Below are positions 1 to 5,732 of a stretch of 6,014 nt of DNA, one piece after another. The stretch lies in assembly GCA_002424495.1 (NCBI GenBank), contig DIKH01000092.1, positions 1 to 6,014 of the forward strand. The letters are read 5' to 3'. Position 1 is the first letter of the stretch. The number at the start of each line of letters is the position of its first letter. The position numbers and the translations under genes were made by a program. This stretch comes from Desulfobacteraceae bacterium UBA5623 (GTDB lineage Bacteria > Desulfobacterota > DSM-4660 > Desulfatiglandales > Desulfatiglandaceae). The notes below the pieces were generated by a model. It was not told the origin of the DNA and did no database searches. It was given only the letters and a program-made list of their open reading frames with translations.

Positions 1-35
1 AAAAAAACTTGGAGCAATCGGAAAGATGGTGACAA

Positions 36-3000
36 TTATGGATTCGGGCTGGAAAATTGTTTTATGCCGTTTAGGTATTCCTGAAAACGGTCAAGATAAA
101 ATGAAAGGGCCTTTGAAAAGTTTTTGCCCACCAGGCCATCAACAAACAGAAGACTGATCTTTCTCTGTTGCACGAGGATAGACTGGGTTCCTATAAAAAT
201 TTCAAGCTCTTCAGCAAACAATGATTGAACCAGAGAACGAAGGGCGCTTCTGGCGCGGGGCTGATACATCCAAAAATAGAGGAGATCCAGGGCATGAATG
301 ATCAGGATCTTTTCAAGGTCTCTGACCTCCTCATTGGTGGCCTGTGTGATCTTTGTTGGATTTTTTAGCAATTCCATTGTGTTCACTTCCGGAAAAAACA
401 ATTCCAGTTTTGAATAGGTGTCAAAAAGCTGGGCAAGCTTTGCAGAATAGTCCCGCAGTCTGATGCGAATATTCTGGTACCGGTCAGCCGTACCTTCGAT
501 AATGCCTGCGACAAGATCTGACGCAGCCTTTGATATAACCGCGGCCCATTTCTGCAAGACGTCGCTTACGTCTGTTACGCCACCTGAGACCAAAATGCCG
601 CCGATTGCCGTATTGAGCAATACAGCGACCGGTATGGAAAGAGCGCTTCTGAACAAATTTCCGACAATGGCACCCTTGGGCAGCCCCCTGAATGCATTGT
701 GGCATGAGATATACAATCCGTTGATCAGTGCCATAAAGGCGTAAAGGGCAAGAGGATCAGTTGCAGTTGTGATATTAAAGCACCTATCGAGCACCACGGT
801 CTTTGTCACATAGTCCAGCAACGGGACGGAAAACCCTGTAAACAGGAGCGAATCCGTCAAACGTTCCCAGCTTACATAGTCATTCCATCTCAACAGCGGG
901 GAGCGCCTGATTCCGCCCCCTCCCAGAACAGATTGAAGGATATTTCTCAGGCCCGTAATGCCAAACCAGATAAATGCGCCAAAATAGGCCAATAGCCACC
1001 ATTCTTTTGTCAGGGCAAAGGTGAAAAAGGCGGGGATAAACCCGATAAGGACCTTAAGGCCGTTTTTTAACCCTGTGTTCAGGTTGCTCAACGATAGCTT
1101 GGTCCGCCTGAGTTGAGTTCGAGGCGGATCAATGGATAGACCGTTATCAGTGTGTTTCTGAATCCCTCCCAAAGTTACAACGTTACCGTGGCCTGTTACA
1201 AATTGAGATTGCCCTATGAGCCAGTCTGCGCTCTGTTTATGGCTAAACAGGTGCAGGGCGGGAATTTTGCCCGCCAGGCGATAGAATGATGAAATAAAAT
1301 TGTTCGGGCTTGTGCGGGGGAGAAGAGTCTTCCTCCGGAAGGCCGCAATTCTGATTGGAATATGCTCCCGGATGGCGGCCCCATGACTATGGACTTCCTT
1401 AAGGGCGCGACCGGGGAGGGTATCCATTATCGCCAGCCCCATACCATGAACGCGGGGGGAGCGCCCTGTGGAATCGCTTCCAATACGGGATTTTAACTGT
1501 GTGCCTATATACATGTCTCTCATGGTTGCGATGTCATTTAGTATATAGGACAATTTCTTGATTCTGTCGCTGCGATCCGCAAGTTCTGATGATTCGATCC
1601 TTGAGATCGCCTCCCTGATAATCTGTTTTAGATGGATTACGTTTCCCCGGTTAATAGCCTCCTGAAGTCTGCTGATATCAGGGATATGATCCGTCTTTTT
1701 ATTGGCATGGTCCTTCAGATTAAAGATTTCCAAACGGGTGATTATGCCTTCGCAGTCATAGAGCAGCTCAATAACGTCCTTGACCCTAAGATTGCTCAGA
1801 TTGAGAGTGAAACGCTGGCCTGAGTGGAGCTGAACCAGACGGTCAATCAGCCCCTTGGGCGATAGCTTTAGCATGGCCGGGACATCAGGGTCATCCCTGG
1901 GAATATTGGGGTCTGGGATATCAGGATTTTTCTCCGGATCGAGGTAGTGTTCAAGGATAATTTCCGGATCGAGTCTGTTTAGCTCCTCCACCTTAACAGC
2001 TATACTCTGCCGCTCTTCATCATTTGCATTTGCATATTGACTCCTTAACTCCTCCACATGAGATTTCATGTGGGGAAGCATTTTTTTGTGCAAAAATTCT
2101 GCAAGGTGGAGCAAGGAGGCCTGCCCCGTACCCACAAAAGAGATAAAATCCGATATGTTCAGAGAGGGCATCTCAAAGCCAAAGGTCCCTCTGACTGCAA
2201 GGCGATGTCTGCTGTTAAACTCTTCGAATATCTTAAATACATAGGCCTCCTGGTATTCTGAAACCTTTTTGCCTTCGGACATAAAATCCGCAACAGGATC
2301 TTCCGCCAGAAAGCACAGAAAGTCCTGGGAGTCTACAAACCCTCTGGGAACCCAGATCAGGTGTGCATATTTACCGCGAAATTTTGAAGAAAATTCTATA
2401 CCGGTGCGGATATCAATCCCCATTATTCTGGCCGCCTCCAGGAGTTCGACGGCAAATCTAGGTTCAAGATAGTTGTAGTATATTACCCTCAATCGCCGGA
2501 TGCCCTTTATCCAAGCATCCATAATGAGGTGAGAGGAAGATTTGCGTCCTTTGGTGTTCGCGTCATGGACATGATCGTCAAAGGTGACCTGATTCCATTC
2601 TTCGGGCATTTCAAGGAGATGGTAGTTGCGCAGTTGCTCCCGGATTATCCTGGGGTTTCCTGCTACAGATCTTCTGAAATCATGGGCAAGTTGGAGTTGC
2701 CGCTCTGTGTCTCCATGCGCCCTGACCAATTCCTTCATGATCTGCAACAGGACCCTGGCCGTGTTTATGGGTAAAGAGCCCCCTGCGGTGTGTAATACCT
2801 CGGCATGGAGAGAACGCAGTGCGCTCAGCCGCGCGTCCACCCCTCCAGCCTCAAGAGACTGAAAAAGGTGGATGACGGCAAAGGCAAGGCGCAGGCCTTT
2901 GGATTCAGCCAGCTCCTTGATGCCGTGCGGGTGCAGGTATGAATAGACAAGTCTCCTGGTGTATTCACGGGACTTGTCCCTGCTAAGAACGTCATTGACA

Positions 3001-3056
3001 ATATTTAATAAAAGGTGATCACGCTTGTCGAAAAGTACTTTTTGCATAACACCCAA
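36..3056 (-). CDS. Large membrane protein of unknown function with degenerate PHP-like N-terminal region
   Basis: I do not recognise this 1006-residue protein as a named family. Residues 1-155 look helical. Residues 158-330 resemble a PHP phosphoesterase fold: an HxH motif at 162-164 (HVHD), a GIEFS strand end at 219-223 and HLIWVPRGF at 232-240, matching the order of PHP metal-ligand motifs. The usual central DH motif is absent, replaced by RVIYYNYLE at 190-198. Residues 372-393 form an Asp/Pro-rich linker. A polar middle follows, with a basic patch around 569-581. About five hydrophobic segments lie near 668-682, 686-704, 734-752, 767-786 and 803-824. The C-terminal 170 residues look helical and soluble. 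So it is probably an inner-membrane protein with large soluble domains on both ends. It starts 17 nt after the stress-protein gene on the same strand, suggesting co-transcription. The TTG start is chosen because AGGAGG sits 7 nt upstream; an ATG three codons in is the alternative. The PHP relationship is inferred from motifs by eye. Confidence is for the gene being real, not for a function. Confidence 0.9.
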   Translation of the reverse strand: MGVMQKVLFDKRDHLLLNIVNDVLSRDKSREYTRRLVYSYLHPHGIKELAESKGLRLAFAVIHLFQSLEAGGVDARLSALRSLHAEVLHTAGGSLPINTARVLLQIMKELVRAHGDTERQLQLAHDFRRSVAGNPRIIREQLRNYHLLEMPEEWNQVTFDDHVHDANTKGRKSSSHLIMDAWIKGIRRLRVIYYNYLEPRFAVELLEAARIMGIDIRTGIEFSSKFRGKYAHLIWVPRGFVDSQDFLCFLAEDPVADFMSEGKKVSEYQEAYVFKIFEEFNSRHRLAVRGTFGFEMPSLNISDFISFVGTGQASLLHLAEFLHKKMLPHMKSHVEELRSQYANANDEERQSIAVKVEELNRLDPEIILEHYLDPEKNPDIPDPNIPRDDPDVPAMLKLSPKGLIDRLVQLHSGQRFTLNLSNLRVKDVIELLYDCEGIITRLEIFNLKDHANKKTDHIPDISRLQEAINRGNVIHLKQIIREAISRIESSELADRSDRIKKLSYILNDIATMRDMYIGTQLKSRIGSDSTGRSPRVHGMGLAIMDTLPGRALKEVHSHGAAIREHIPIRIAAFRRKTLLPRTSPNNFISSFYRLAGKIPALHLFSHKQSADWLIGQSQFVTGHGNVVTLGGIQKHTDNGLSIDPPRTQLRRTKLSLSNLNTGLKNGLKVLIGFIPAFFTFALTKEWWLLAYFGAFIWFGITGLRNILQSVLGGGGIRRSPLLRWNDYVSWERLTDSLLFTGFSVPLLDYVTKTVVLDRCFNITTATDPLALYAFMALINGLYISCHNAFRGLPKGAIVGNLFRSALSIPVAVLLNTAIGGILVSGGVTDVSDVLQKWAAVISKAASDLVAGIIEGTADRYQNIRIRLRDYSAKLAQLFDTYSKLELFFPEVNTMELLKNPTKITQATNEEVRDLEKILIIHALDLLYFWMYQPRARSALRSLVQSLFAEELEIFIGTQSILVQQRKISLLFVDGLVGKNFSKALSFYLDRFQEYLNGIKQFSSPNP

Positions 3057-3063
3057 ATGACGG

Positions 3064-3069
3064 CCTCCT
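3064..3069 (-). promoter_or_regulatory. Shine-Dalgarno AGGAGG deciding a TTG start
   Basis: Read on the minus strand, AGGAGG lies just past the stop codon of the stress-protein gene and 7 nt before the TTG at 3056. The nearest in-frame ATG (3047) is 16 nt away, too far for ideal spacing. This supports TTG initiation of the large membrane protein and translation from a shared transcript. A weaker GGGTG close to the ATG leaves the ATG start possible. Confidence 0.6.
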
Positions 3070-3073
3070 GGTG

Positions 3074-3529
3074 CTATCTATGGCGGATACTGAATACCGG
3101 CACCGGGGAGCGGCGAAACACCTTTTCTGCTGTGGAGCCAAACAGGACATCCGCCACATTGGTACGACCCTTTGAGCCCATCACCACCAAGTCAATGCCT
3201 TCTTCCTTAATTGCCTCTATCAATTCAACAAAAGGGACACCGATCCTGATAATGGTATTTACGGTCAGATATGCACCCTGGGCTGCCTGCAACAATTTTT
3301 GGACTTCCTGTATACGCCTTTCTTTTTCATTTTGGACAAATTCATCCACATTAATATCCACCTTACTCTGGATGATTGTCCTCATTGTGGTGATATCCCT
3401 CTGATTGATAACATTGGCAACGATCAATCGGGACTTTAGAGCTTCGGCCAGGCATACGGCATATTTCATAACATCATCGGAATATTCGGAGAAGTCTATC
3501 GCCACCAGAATATTTTTTATTTGTAACAT
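3074..3529 (-). CDS. Universal stress protein, UspA family
   Basis: This 151-residue protein is a single-domain universal stress protein, the usual length for the family. It opens with the characteristic strand and acidic residue (NILVAIDFSEYS, Asp12). It ends with the ATP-binding signature G-x2-G-x9-G-S/T at Gly118, Gly121, Gly131 and Ser132 (VMGSKGRTNVADVLFGST), then the terminal strand VPVFSIRHR. It therefore belongs to the ATP-binding branch and should be a cytoplasmic nucleotide-binding stress or signalling protein; its partner is not visible. The start is firm: GGAGG lies 6 nt before the ATG. A second ATG 5 nt upstream is out of frame. It is the first gene of an apparent operon with the large membrane protein, so it may act with that protein or modulate it (inference). 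A sigma-54-like promoter lies upstream, and the alcohol dehydrogenase gene is divergent. Confidence 0.95.
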   Translation of the reverse strand: MLQIKNILVAIDFSEYSDDVMKYAVCLAEALKSRLIVANVINQRDITTMRTIIQSKVDINVDEFVQNEKERRIQEVQKLLQAAQGAYLTVNTIIRIGVPFVELIEAIKEEGIDLVVMGSKGRTNVADVLFGSTAEKVFRRSPVPVFSIRHR

Positions 3530-3597
3530 AACATACCTCCCTTATCAAACCCTAACCCGGGACGTTTCAAATACATATTCCACTGACCTAAAGTATC

Positions 3598-3613
3598 AGC
3601 ATGAAGCATGCCA
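3598..3613 (-). promoter_or_regulatory. Candidate sigma-54 promoter of the stress-protein operon
   Basis: On the minus strand the sequence TGGCATG-CTTC-ATGCT matches the -24/-12 consensus TGGCAYR-N4-TTGCW at all fixed positions but one, with the required 10 bp between the GG and GC dinucleotides. Transcription would start near 3587, leaving a leader of about 58 nt before the stress-protein ATG, which has a good GGAGG. The upstream flank is very AT-rich, as is common at bendable sigma-54 promoters. No enhancer-binding site was identified. The motif could be chance, since it contains two overlapping GCATG copies. Confidence 0.45.
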
Positions 3614-3750
3614 TGAAAAAATTGTTATGTTAAAGACAATAAATTTAGTATATTATATAAAATATCAAAAAAACAACATGGAAATATTTCTAAATCGTTT
3701 TCGCAGAATCTCTAACGGGCCGGCCGCCTGATCTTGCGCAAAAGCTATAC

Positions 3751-3756
3751 GAGGTG
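3751..3756 (+). promoter_or_regulatory. Shine-Dalgarno GAGGTG deciding the dehydrogenase start
   Basis: GAGGTG lies 10 nt before the ATG at 3767. The open frame continues upstream to a TTG at 3734, but that codon has no ribosome binding site (its upstream sequence is CGGCCGCCTGATC). Residues from 3767 (MKAMILKE) also match where dehydrogenases of this family normally begin. The 3767 start is therefore preferred. Confidence 0.7.
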
Positions 3757-3766
3757 CAAAACAGAC

Positions 3767-4795
3767 ATGAAGGCAATGATACTTAAAGAGATCAGCTCAA
3801 TTGATGAAAATGGAACACCCCTTAAAATGGCCGACCTTCCTATGCCTGTTTACGGGGAAAGAGATATCCTGGTAAAAATCGTGACCTGCGGCGTCTGTCA
3901 TACAGAGTTGGATGAAATAGAAGGGAGGACGCCTCCGCCGCGTCTTCCCCTTGTCCCGGGCCATCAGATTGTTGGCCTGGTAGAGGCAGTTGGAAACAGG
4001 GCAAGGAAATTTGAGATCGGAGACAGGGTGGGGATTGGCTGGATCTACTCATCTTGCGGAAAATGCAGGTTCTGCTTAAGCGGATATGAGAACCTCTGTG
4101 CCGATTTCATGGCGACAGGCAGGGATGCAAACGGAGGCTATGCTGAGTACACCGCCGTTTCAGAGGACTTTGCATATAAAATTCCCGACACATTTTCAGA
4201 TTCTGAGGCAGCCCCCTTGTTGTGTGCAGGCGCCATTGGCTATAGATCACTGAGATTGACAGGCATAAGAGATGGACAAACCCTTGGCCTCACTGGATTC
4301 GGCGCCTCAGCCCATCTTGTACTCAAAATGGCGATGAAAAAATACCCGGCATCCAGGGTCTTTGTCTTTGCACGGAGCCAAAAAGAAAGAGAATTTGCAA
4401 AAGACCTCGGCGCTTATTGGGCTGGCGGCACCGAAGATATGTCGCCTGAAAAACTCGACTGCATCATTGATACCACACCGGTATGGAAACCGGTCGTAGA
4501 GGCGCTGAAGAACCTGGAACCTGGCGGAAGACTGGTTATCAATGCCATTCGCAAGGAGGAGGCCGACAAGGGCTATCTTGCAAGACTGGATTATCCTCTC
4601 CATCTGTGGCTCGAGAAGGAGATCAAGTCTGTAGCAAATGTCGCCAGAAACGACGTAAGAGAATTTCTGGAACTGGCGGCCCTGATCCCTCTAAAACCCG
4701 AGGTCGAGGAATTCGGACTTGAGGAGGCAAATAAGGCCCTTGTGGAACTCAAACAGAGAAAAATCAGGGGGGCCAAGGTCTTAAAAATCGGCTAA
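3767..4795 (+). CDS. Zinc-dependent alcohol dehydrogenase (medium-chain, GHQ subgroup)
   Basis: This 342-residue protein is a medium-chain zinc alcohol dehydrogenase, expected to interconvert an alcohol and an aldehyde or ketone with NAD(P) in the cytoplasm. Expected catalytic-zinc ligands are Cys44 (CGVCHTE), His66 (PGHQIVG) and Cys153 (APLLCAGAIGY). Structural-zinc ligands are Cys97, Cys100, Cys103 and Cys111 in the standard C-x2-C-x2-C-x7-C loop. The Rossmann turn is GFGASAH at 177-183 rather than the common GxGxxG. The Glu that normally follows the ligand His is Gln67. GHQ and GFGASAH together fit a distinct subset of zinc-binding alcohol dehydrogenase-like proteins (from memory, the TIGR02822 type), whose substrate is uncertain. 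Length is normal and the frame is intact. It appears monocistronic, divergent from the stress gene, with no clear terminator downstream. The start at ATG 3767 rests on GAGGTG 10 nt upstream; a TTG at 3734 would add 11 residues. Confidence 0.93.
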   Translation: MKAMILKEISSIDENGTPLKMADLPMPVYGERDILVKIVTCGVCHTELDEIEGRTPPPRLPLVPGHQIVGLVEAVGNRARKFEIGDRVGIGWIYSSCGKCRFCLSGYENLCADFMATGRDANGGYAEYTAVSEDFAYKIPDTFSDSEAAPLLCAGAIGYRSLRLTGIRDGQTLGLTGFGASAHLVLKMAMKKYPASRVFVFARSQKEREFAKDLGAYWAGGTEDMSPEKLDCIIDTTPVWKPVVEALKNLEPGGRLVINAIRKEEADKGYLARLDYPLHLWLEKEIKSVANVARNDVREFLELAALIPLKPEVEEFGLEEANKALVELKQRKIRGAKVLKIG

Positions 4796-4900
4796 CCTTG
4801 AAAACATGTTTTTGGTGCTTACTGATTTTTATATAGATCTGATCCGTACATCATTACTCACCCAATCTTATTTTGATACCGGGAAGTTCTGATTAGGGAG

Positions 4901-4912
4901 CAGGATATCCTG
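4901..4912. repeat. Perfect 12-bp palindrome, possible operator
   Basis: CAGGATATCCTG is its own reverse complement. After one mismatched pair (4900/4913) the symmetry continues for three more Watson-Crick pairs and further weakly, giving a dyad of roughly 24 bp (4895-4918). It lies just upstream of the putative promoter of the 65-aa gene, where a dimeric activator could bind. No regulator is identified. A role in RNA, at the 3' end of the dehydrogenase transcript, is the alternative. Confidence 0.5.
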
Positions 4913-4923
4913 ATCCTTCGGCA

Positions 4924-4975
4924 TCAATTTCCATCAACGGATTGCTGACTTATAATGATTAAGGATGGAAATTGA
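4924..4975. repeat. Perfect 12-bp inverted repeat bracketing a promoter
   Basis: TCAATTTCCATC (4924-4935) and GATGGAAATTGA (4964-4975) are exact reverse complements separated by 28 bp. The left arm contains the proposed -35 hexamer and the right arm begins at the expected transcription start. That is the layout of paired operator sites controlling a promoter. In RNA reading through from the dehydrogenase gene it would form a 12-bp stem with a 28-nt loop, but the stem is not GC-rich and no plain U-run follows, so it is a poor intrinsic terminator. Confidence 0.65.
4928..4956 (+). promoter_or_regulatory. Sigma-70-like promoter of the 65-aa gene
   Basis: A perfect -10 hexamer TATAAT (4951-4956) is preceded, after exactly 17 bp, by TTTCCA (4928-4933), a 4/6 match to TTGACA. 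Transcription would begin near 4963, giving a leader of about 46 nt before the ATG at 5009. The weak -35 and overlapping inverted-repeat arms suggest a regulated promoter (inference). Confidence 0.55.
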
Positions 4976-4994
4976 CCAAAAATTTTGTTTGGTT

Positions 4995-4999
4995 GGAGG
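4995..4999 (+). promoter_or_regulatory. Shine-Dalgarno GGAGG deciding the start of the 65-aa gene
   Basis: GGAGG sits 9 nt before the ATG at 5009. An upstream in-frame TTG at 4985 would place this motif inside the coding region and has no ribosome binding site of its own, so the shorter 65-residue product is preferred. Confidence 0.7.
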
Positions 5000-5008
5000 C
5001 AAGTTGCC

Positions 5009-5206
5009 ATGAGAGAGGAAAAAACAATTAATATAGCAAAAAAGATACCCCTTGTTGAAAGGATAGCCCTTGTAAGCAGAGAAGTGTCTCGATGGGTTGA
5101 CGGACTGGACAGACCATTAGTTGTTGGGAAGGATGTTGTCTGTCTTGCTCAATACAAGGGGAACGGCAAGCACGTTTACCGCTATATCATAGAAAGAGGG
5201 GAGTAA
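5009..5206 (+). CDS. Small protein of unknown function (65 aa)
   Basis: I do not recognise this protein. It is 65 residues and highly charged. An Arg/Lys/Glu-rich N-terminal half (residues 3-30, likely helical, e.g. PLVERIALVSREVSRW) is followed by an alternating hydrophobic half that looks like short beta strands (RPLVVGKDVVCLAQY, then KHVYRYIIERGE). It has one cysteine (Cys45), no signal peptide and no membrane segment, so it is probably cytoplasmic. It has its own promoter-like sequence with TATAAT and a good GGAGG, which argue that it is a real gene. It ends 29 bp from the convergent response-regulator gene. A regulatory or toxin/antitoxin-type role cannot be inferred; there is no partner gene next to it on the same strand. 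Confidence 0.7.
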   Translation: MREEKTINIAKKIPLVERIALVSREVSRWVDGLDRPLVVGKDVVCLAQYKGNGKHVYRYIIERGE

Positions 5207-5235
5207 CTCTTGACTTTCATTAAGTATATTTGGCG

Positions 5236-5655
5236 TCATGCGTATGGCGTCGCTGAATGATGCTCATGGTGCCGCGGAGAATATCTATCCTCACCTTCCA
5301 TAAGATTTTCAAATGCAGTCTTGATCGTGGATTTCAATTCAGTCAGATCTATACTCTTGGCTACATAATAATCTGCCCCCATATCCTTAGTGTCGTGCAG
5401 GAATGAATCATATGCCGAACACAATATAACAGGCATATTACGATTTTTGGATCGGATCTCCTTAAGTATATTCAATCCACTGGTTTCTCCACATCTGACA
5501 TCGAGGAGGAGGACATCAGGTTTGAAATCCTTAATGTGACTAAAAAGACCCTTTACGTCATTAGTCGTCATTACGCTGTAACCCTCATCTTCGAGTTCCG
5601 ACTGATAAAGAAACCTGATCGCGTAATCATCATCCATAAATAGTATTTTATACAT
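5236..5655 (-). CDS. Single-domain response regulator (receiver protein)
   Basis: This 139-residue protein is a CheY-like receiver domain with a short tail and no output domain. The acidic pocket is Asp8-Asp9-Asp10 (FMDDDY), the phosphoacceptor is Asp52 at the end of the strand DVLLLD, the switch Ser is Ser80 (VILCSAYD), and the conserved Lys is Lys100 (YYVAKS). The residue after that Lys is Ser rather than the usual Pro. All residues needed for phosphorylation are present, so it should take phosphate from a histidine kinase not in this window and act by protein contact. The tail after about residue 120 is charged and ends in a His-rich stretch (RHHEHHSATPYA). TGAGG lies about 7 nt before the ATG. 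It is 77 nt downstream of the SAP-like gene on the same strand and may share its transcript. Confidence 0.95.
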   Translation of the reverse strand: MYKILFMDDDYAIRFLYQSELEDEGYSVMTTNDVKGLFSHIKDFKPDVLLLDVRCGETSGLNILKEIRSKNRNMPVILCSAYDSFLHDTKDMGADYYVAKSIDLTELKSTIKTAFENLMEGEDRYSPRHHEHHSATPYA

Positions 5656-5680
5656 TGCTAAACCTCATGAAAAGGGTTCC

Positions 5681-5703
5681 TGTGAGGGACATCATCCCCC
5701 ACA
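5681..5703 (-). promoter_or_regulatory. Intercistronic hairpin upstream of the response regulator
   Basis: In minus-strand RNA, UGUGGGGGA pairs with UCCCUCACA to give a 9-bp stem with one G-U wobble and a 5-nt loop. On the opposite strand the wobble becomes an A-C mismatch, so the structure favours minus-strand RNA. It sits between the SAP-like gene and the response regulator, ending about 14 nt before the regulator's ribosome binding site. No U-run follows directly, so an intrinsic terminator is less likely than an RNA-processing, stability or attenuation element. Confidence 0.45.
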
Positions 5704-5728
5704 ACCGCAATTACGTGCAACCGCGGTT
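5702..5728. repeat. CAACCGC direct repeat with AACCGCGGTT palindrome
   Basis: CAACCGC occurs at 5702-5708 and again at 5718-5724, a 16-bp period. The second copy is part of a perfect 10-bp palindrome AACCGCGGTT (5719-5728). The arrangement, just past the stop of the SAP-like gene and ahead of the response regulator, could be a protein-binding site or an alternative RNA stem (AACCGC 5703-5708 with GCGGTT 5723-5728). Function unknown. Confidence 0.4.
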
Positions 5729-5732
5729 AACA

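Larger units (their letters stand above)
3530..3766. other. Divergent intergenic region between stress-protein and alcohol dehydrogenase genes
   Basis: These 237 bp separate two divergent genes and must hold both promoters. The stretch from about 3615 to 3700 is strongly AT-rich, with TATATTATATAA-like sequence around 3650-3660 suitable for a sigma-70 -10 element or a bend. I could not settle one -35/-10 pair for the dehydrogenase. Near the dehydrogenase side there is an 8-bp GC palindrome, GGCCGGCC (3718-3725), contrasting sharply with its AT-rich flank. An open frame runs through here on the plus strand but lacks a ribosome binding site and overlaps the stress gene, so I do not call it. Confidence 0.6.

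Noticed and set aside
1..35. Run of seven T on the minus strand just past the large gene, as an intrinsic terminator
   Set aside because: No complementary GC-rich stem precedes the run within the visible sequence, and the run is cut by the window edge.
463..2862. Several open frames of 60-93 codons on the plus strand within the large gene
   Set aside because: All are shadows of the 1006-codon minus-strand gene, without start signals or recognisable domains.
36..3056. Assignment of the large protein to the membrane-bound 'site-specific recombinase' (SpecificRecomb) family
   Set aside because: Size and the presence of several membrane segments are loosely similar, but I could not match any specific motif of that family.
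3405..3731. Plus-strand open frame of about 108 codons across the divergent intergenic region
   Set aside because: It overlaps the stress-protein gene antisense, has no ribosome binding site, and its translation of the AT-rich stretch is low-complexity (Lys/Asn/Ile/Tyr). It is best explained as chance.
4801..4812. Palindrome AAAACATGTTTT after the dehydrogenase gene as a terminator
   Set aside because: The stem is almost entirely A-T with no loop room, so it would not form a stable RNA hairpin.
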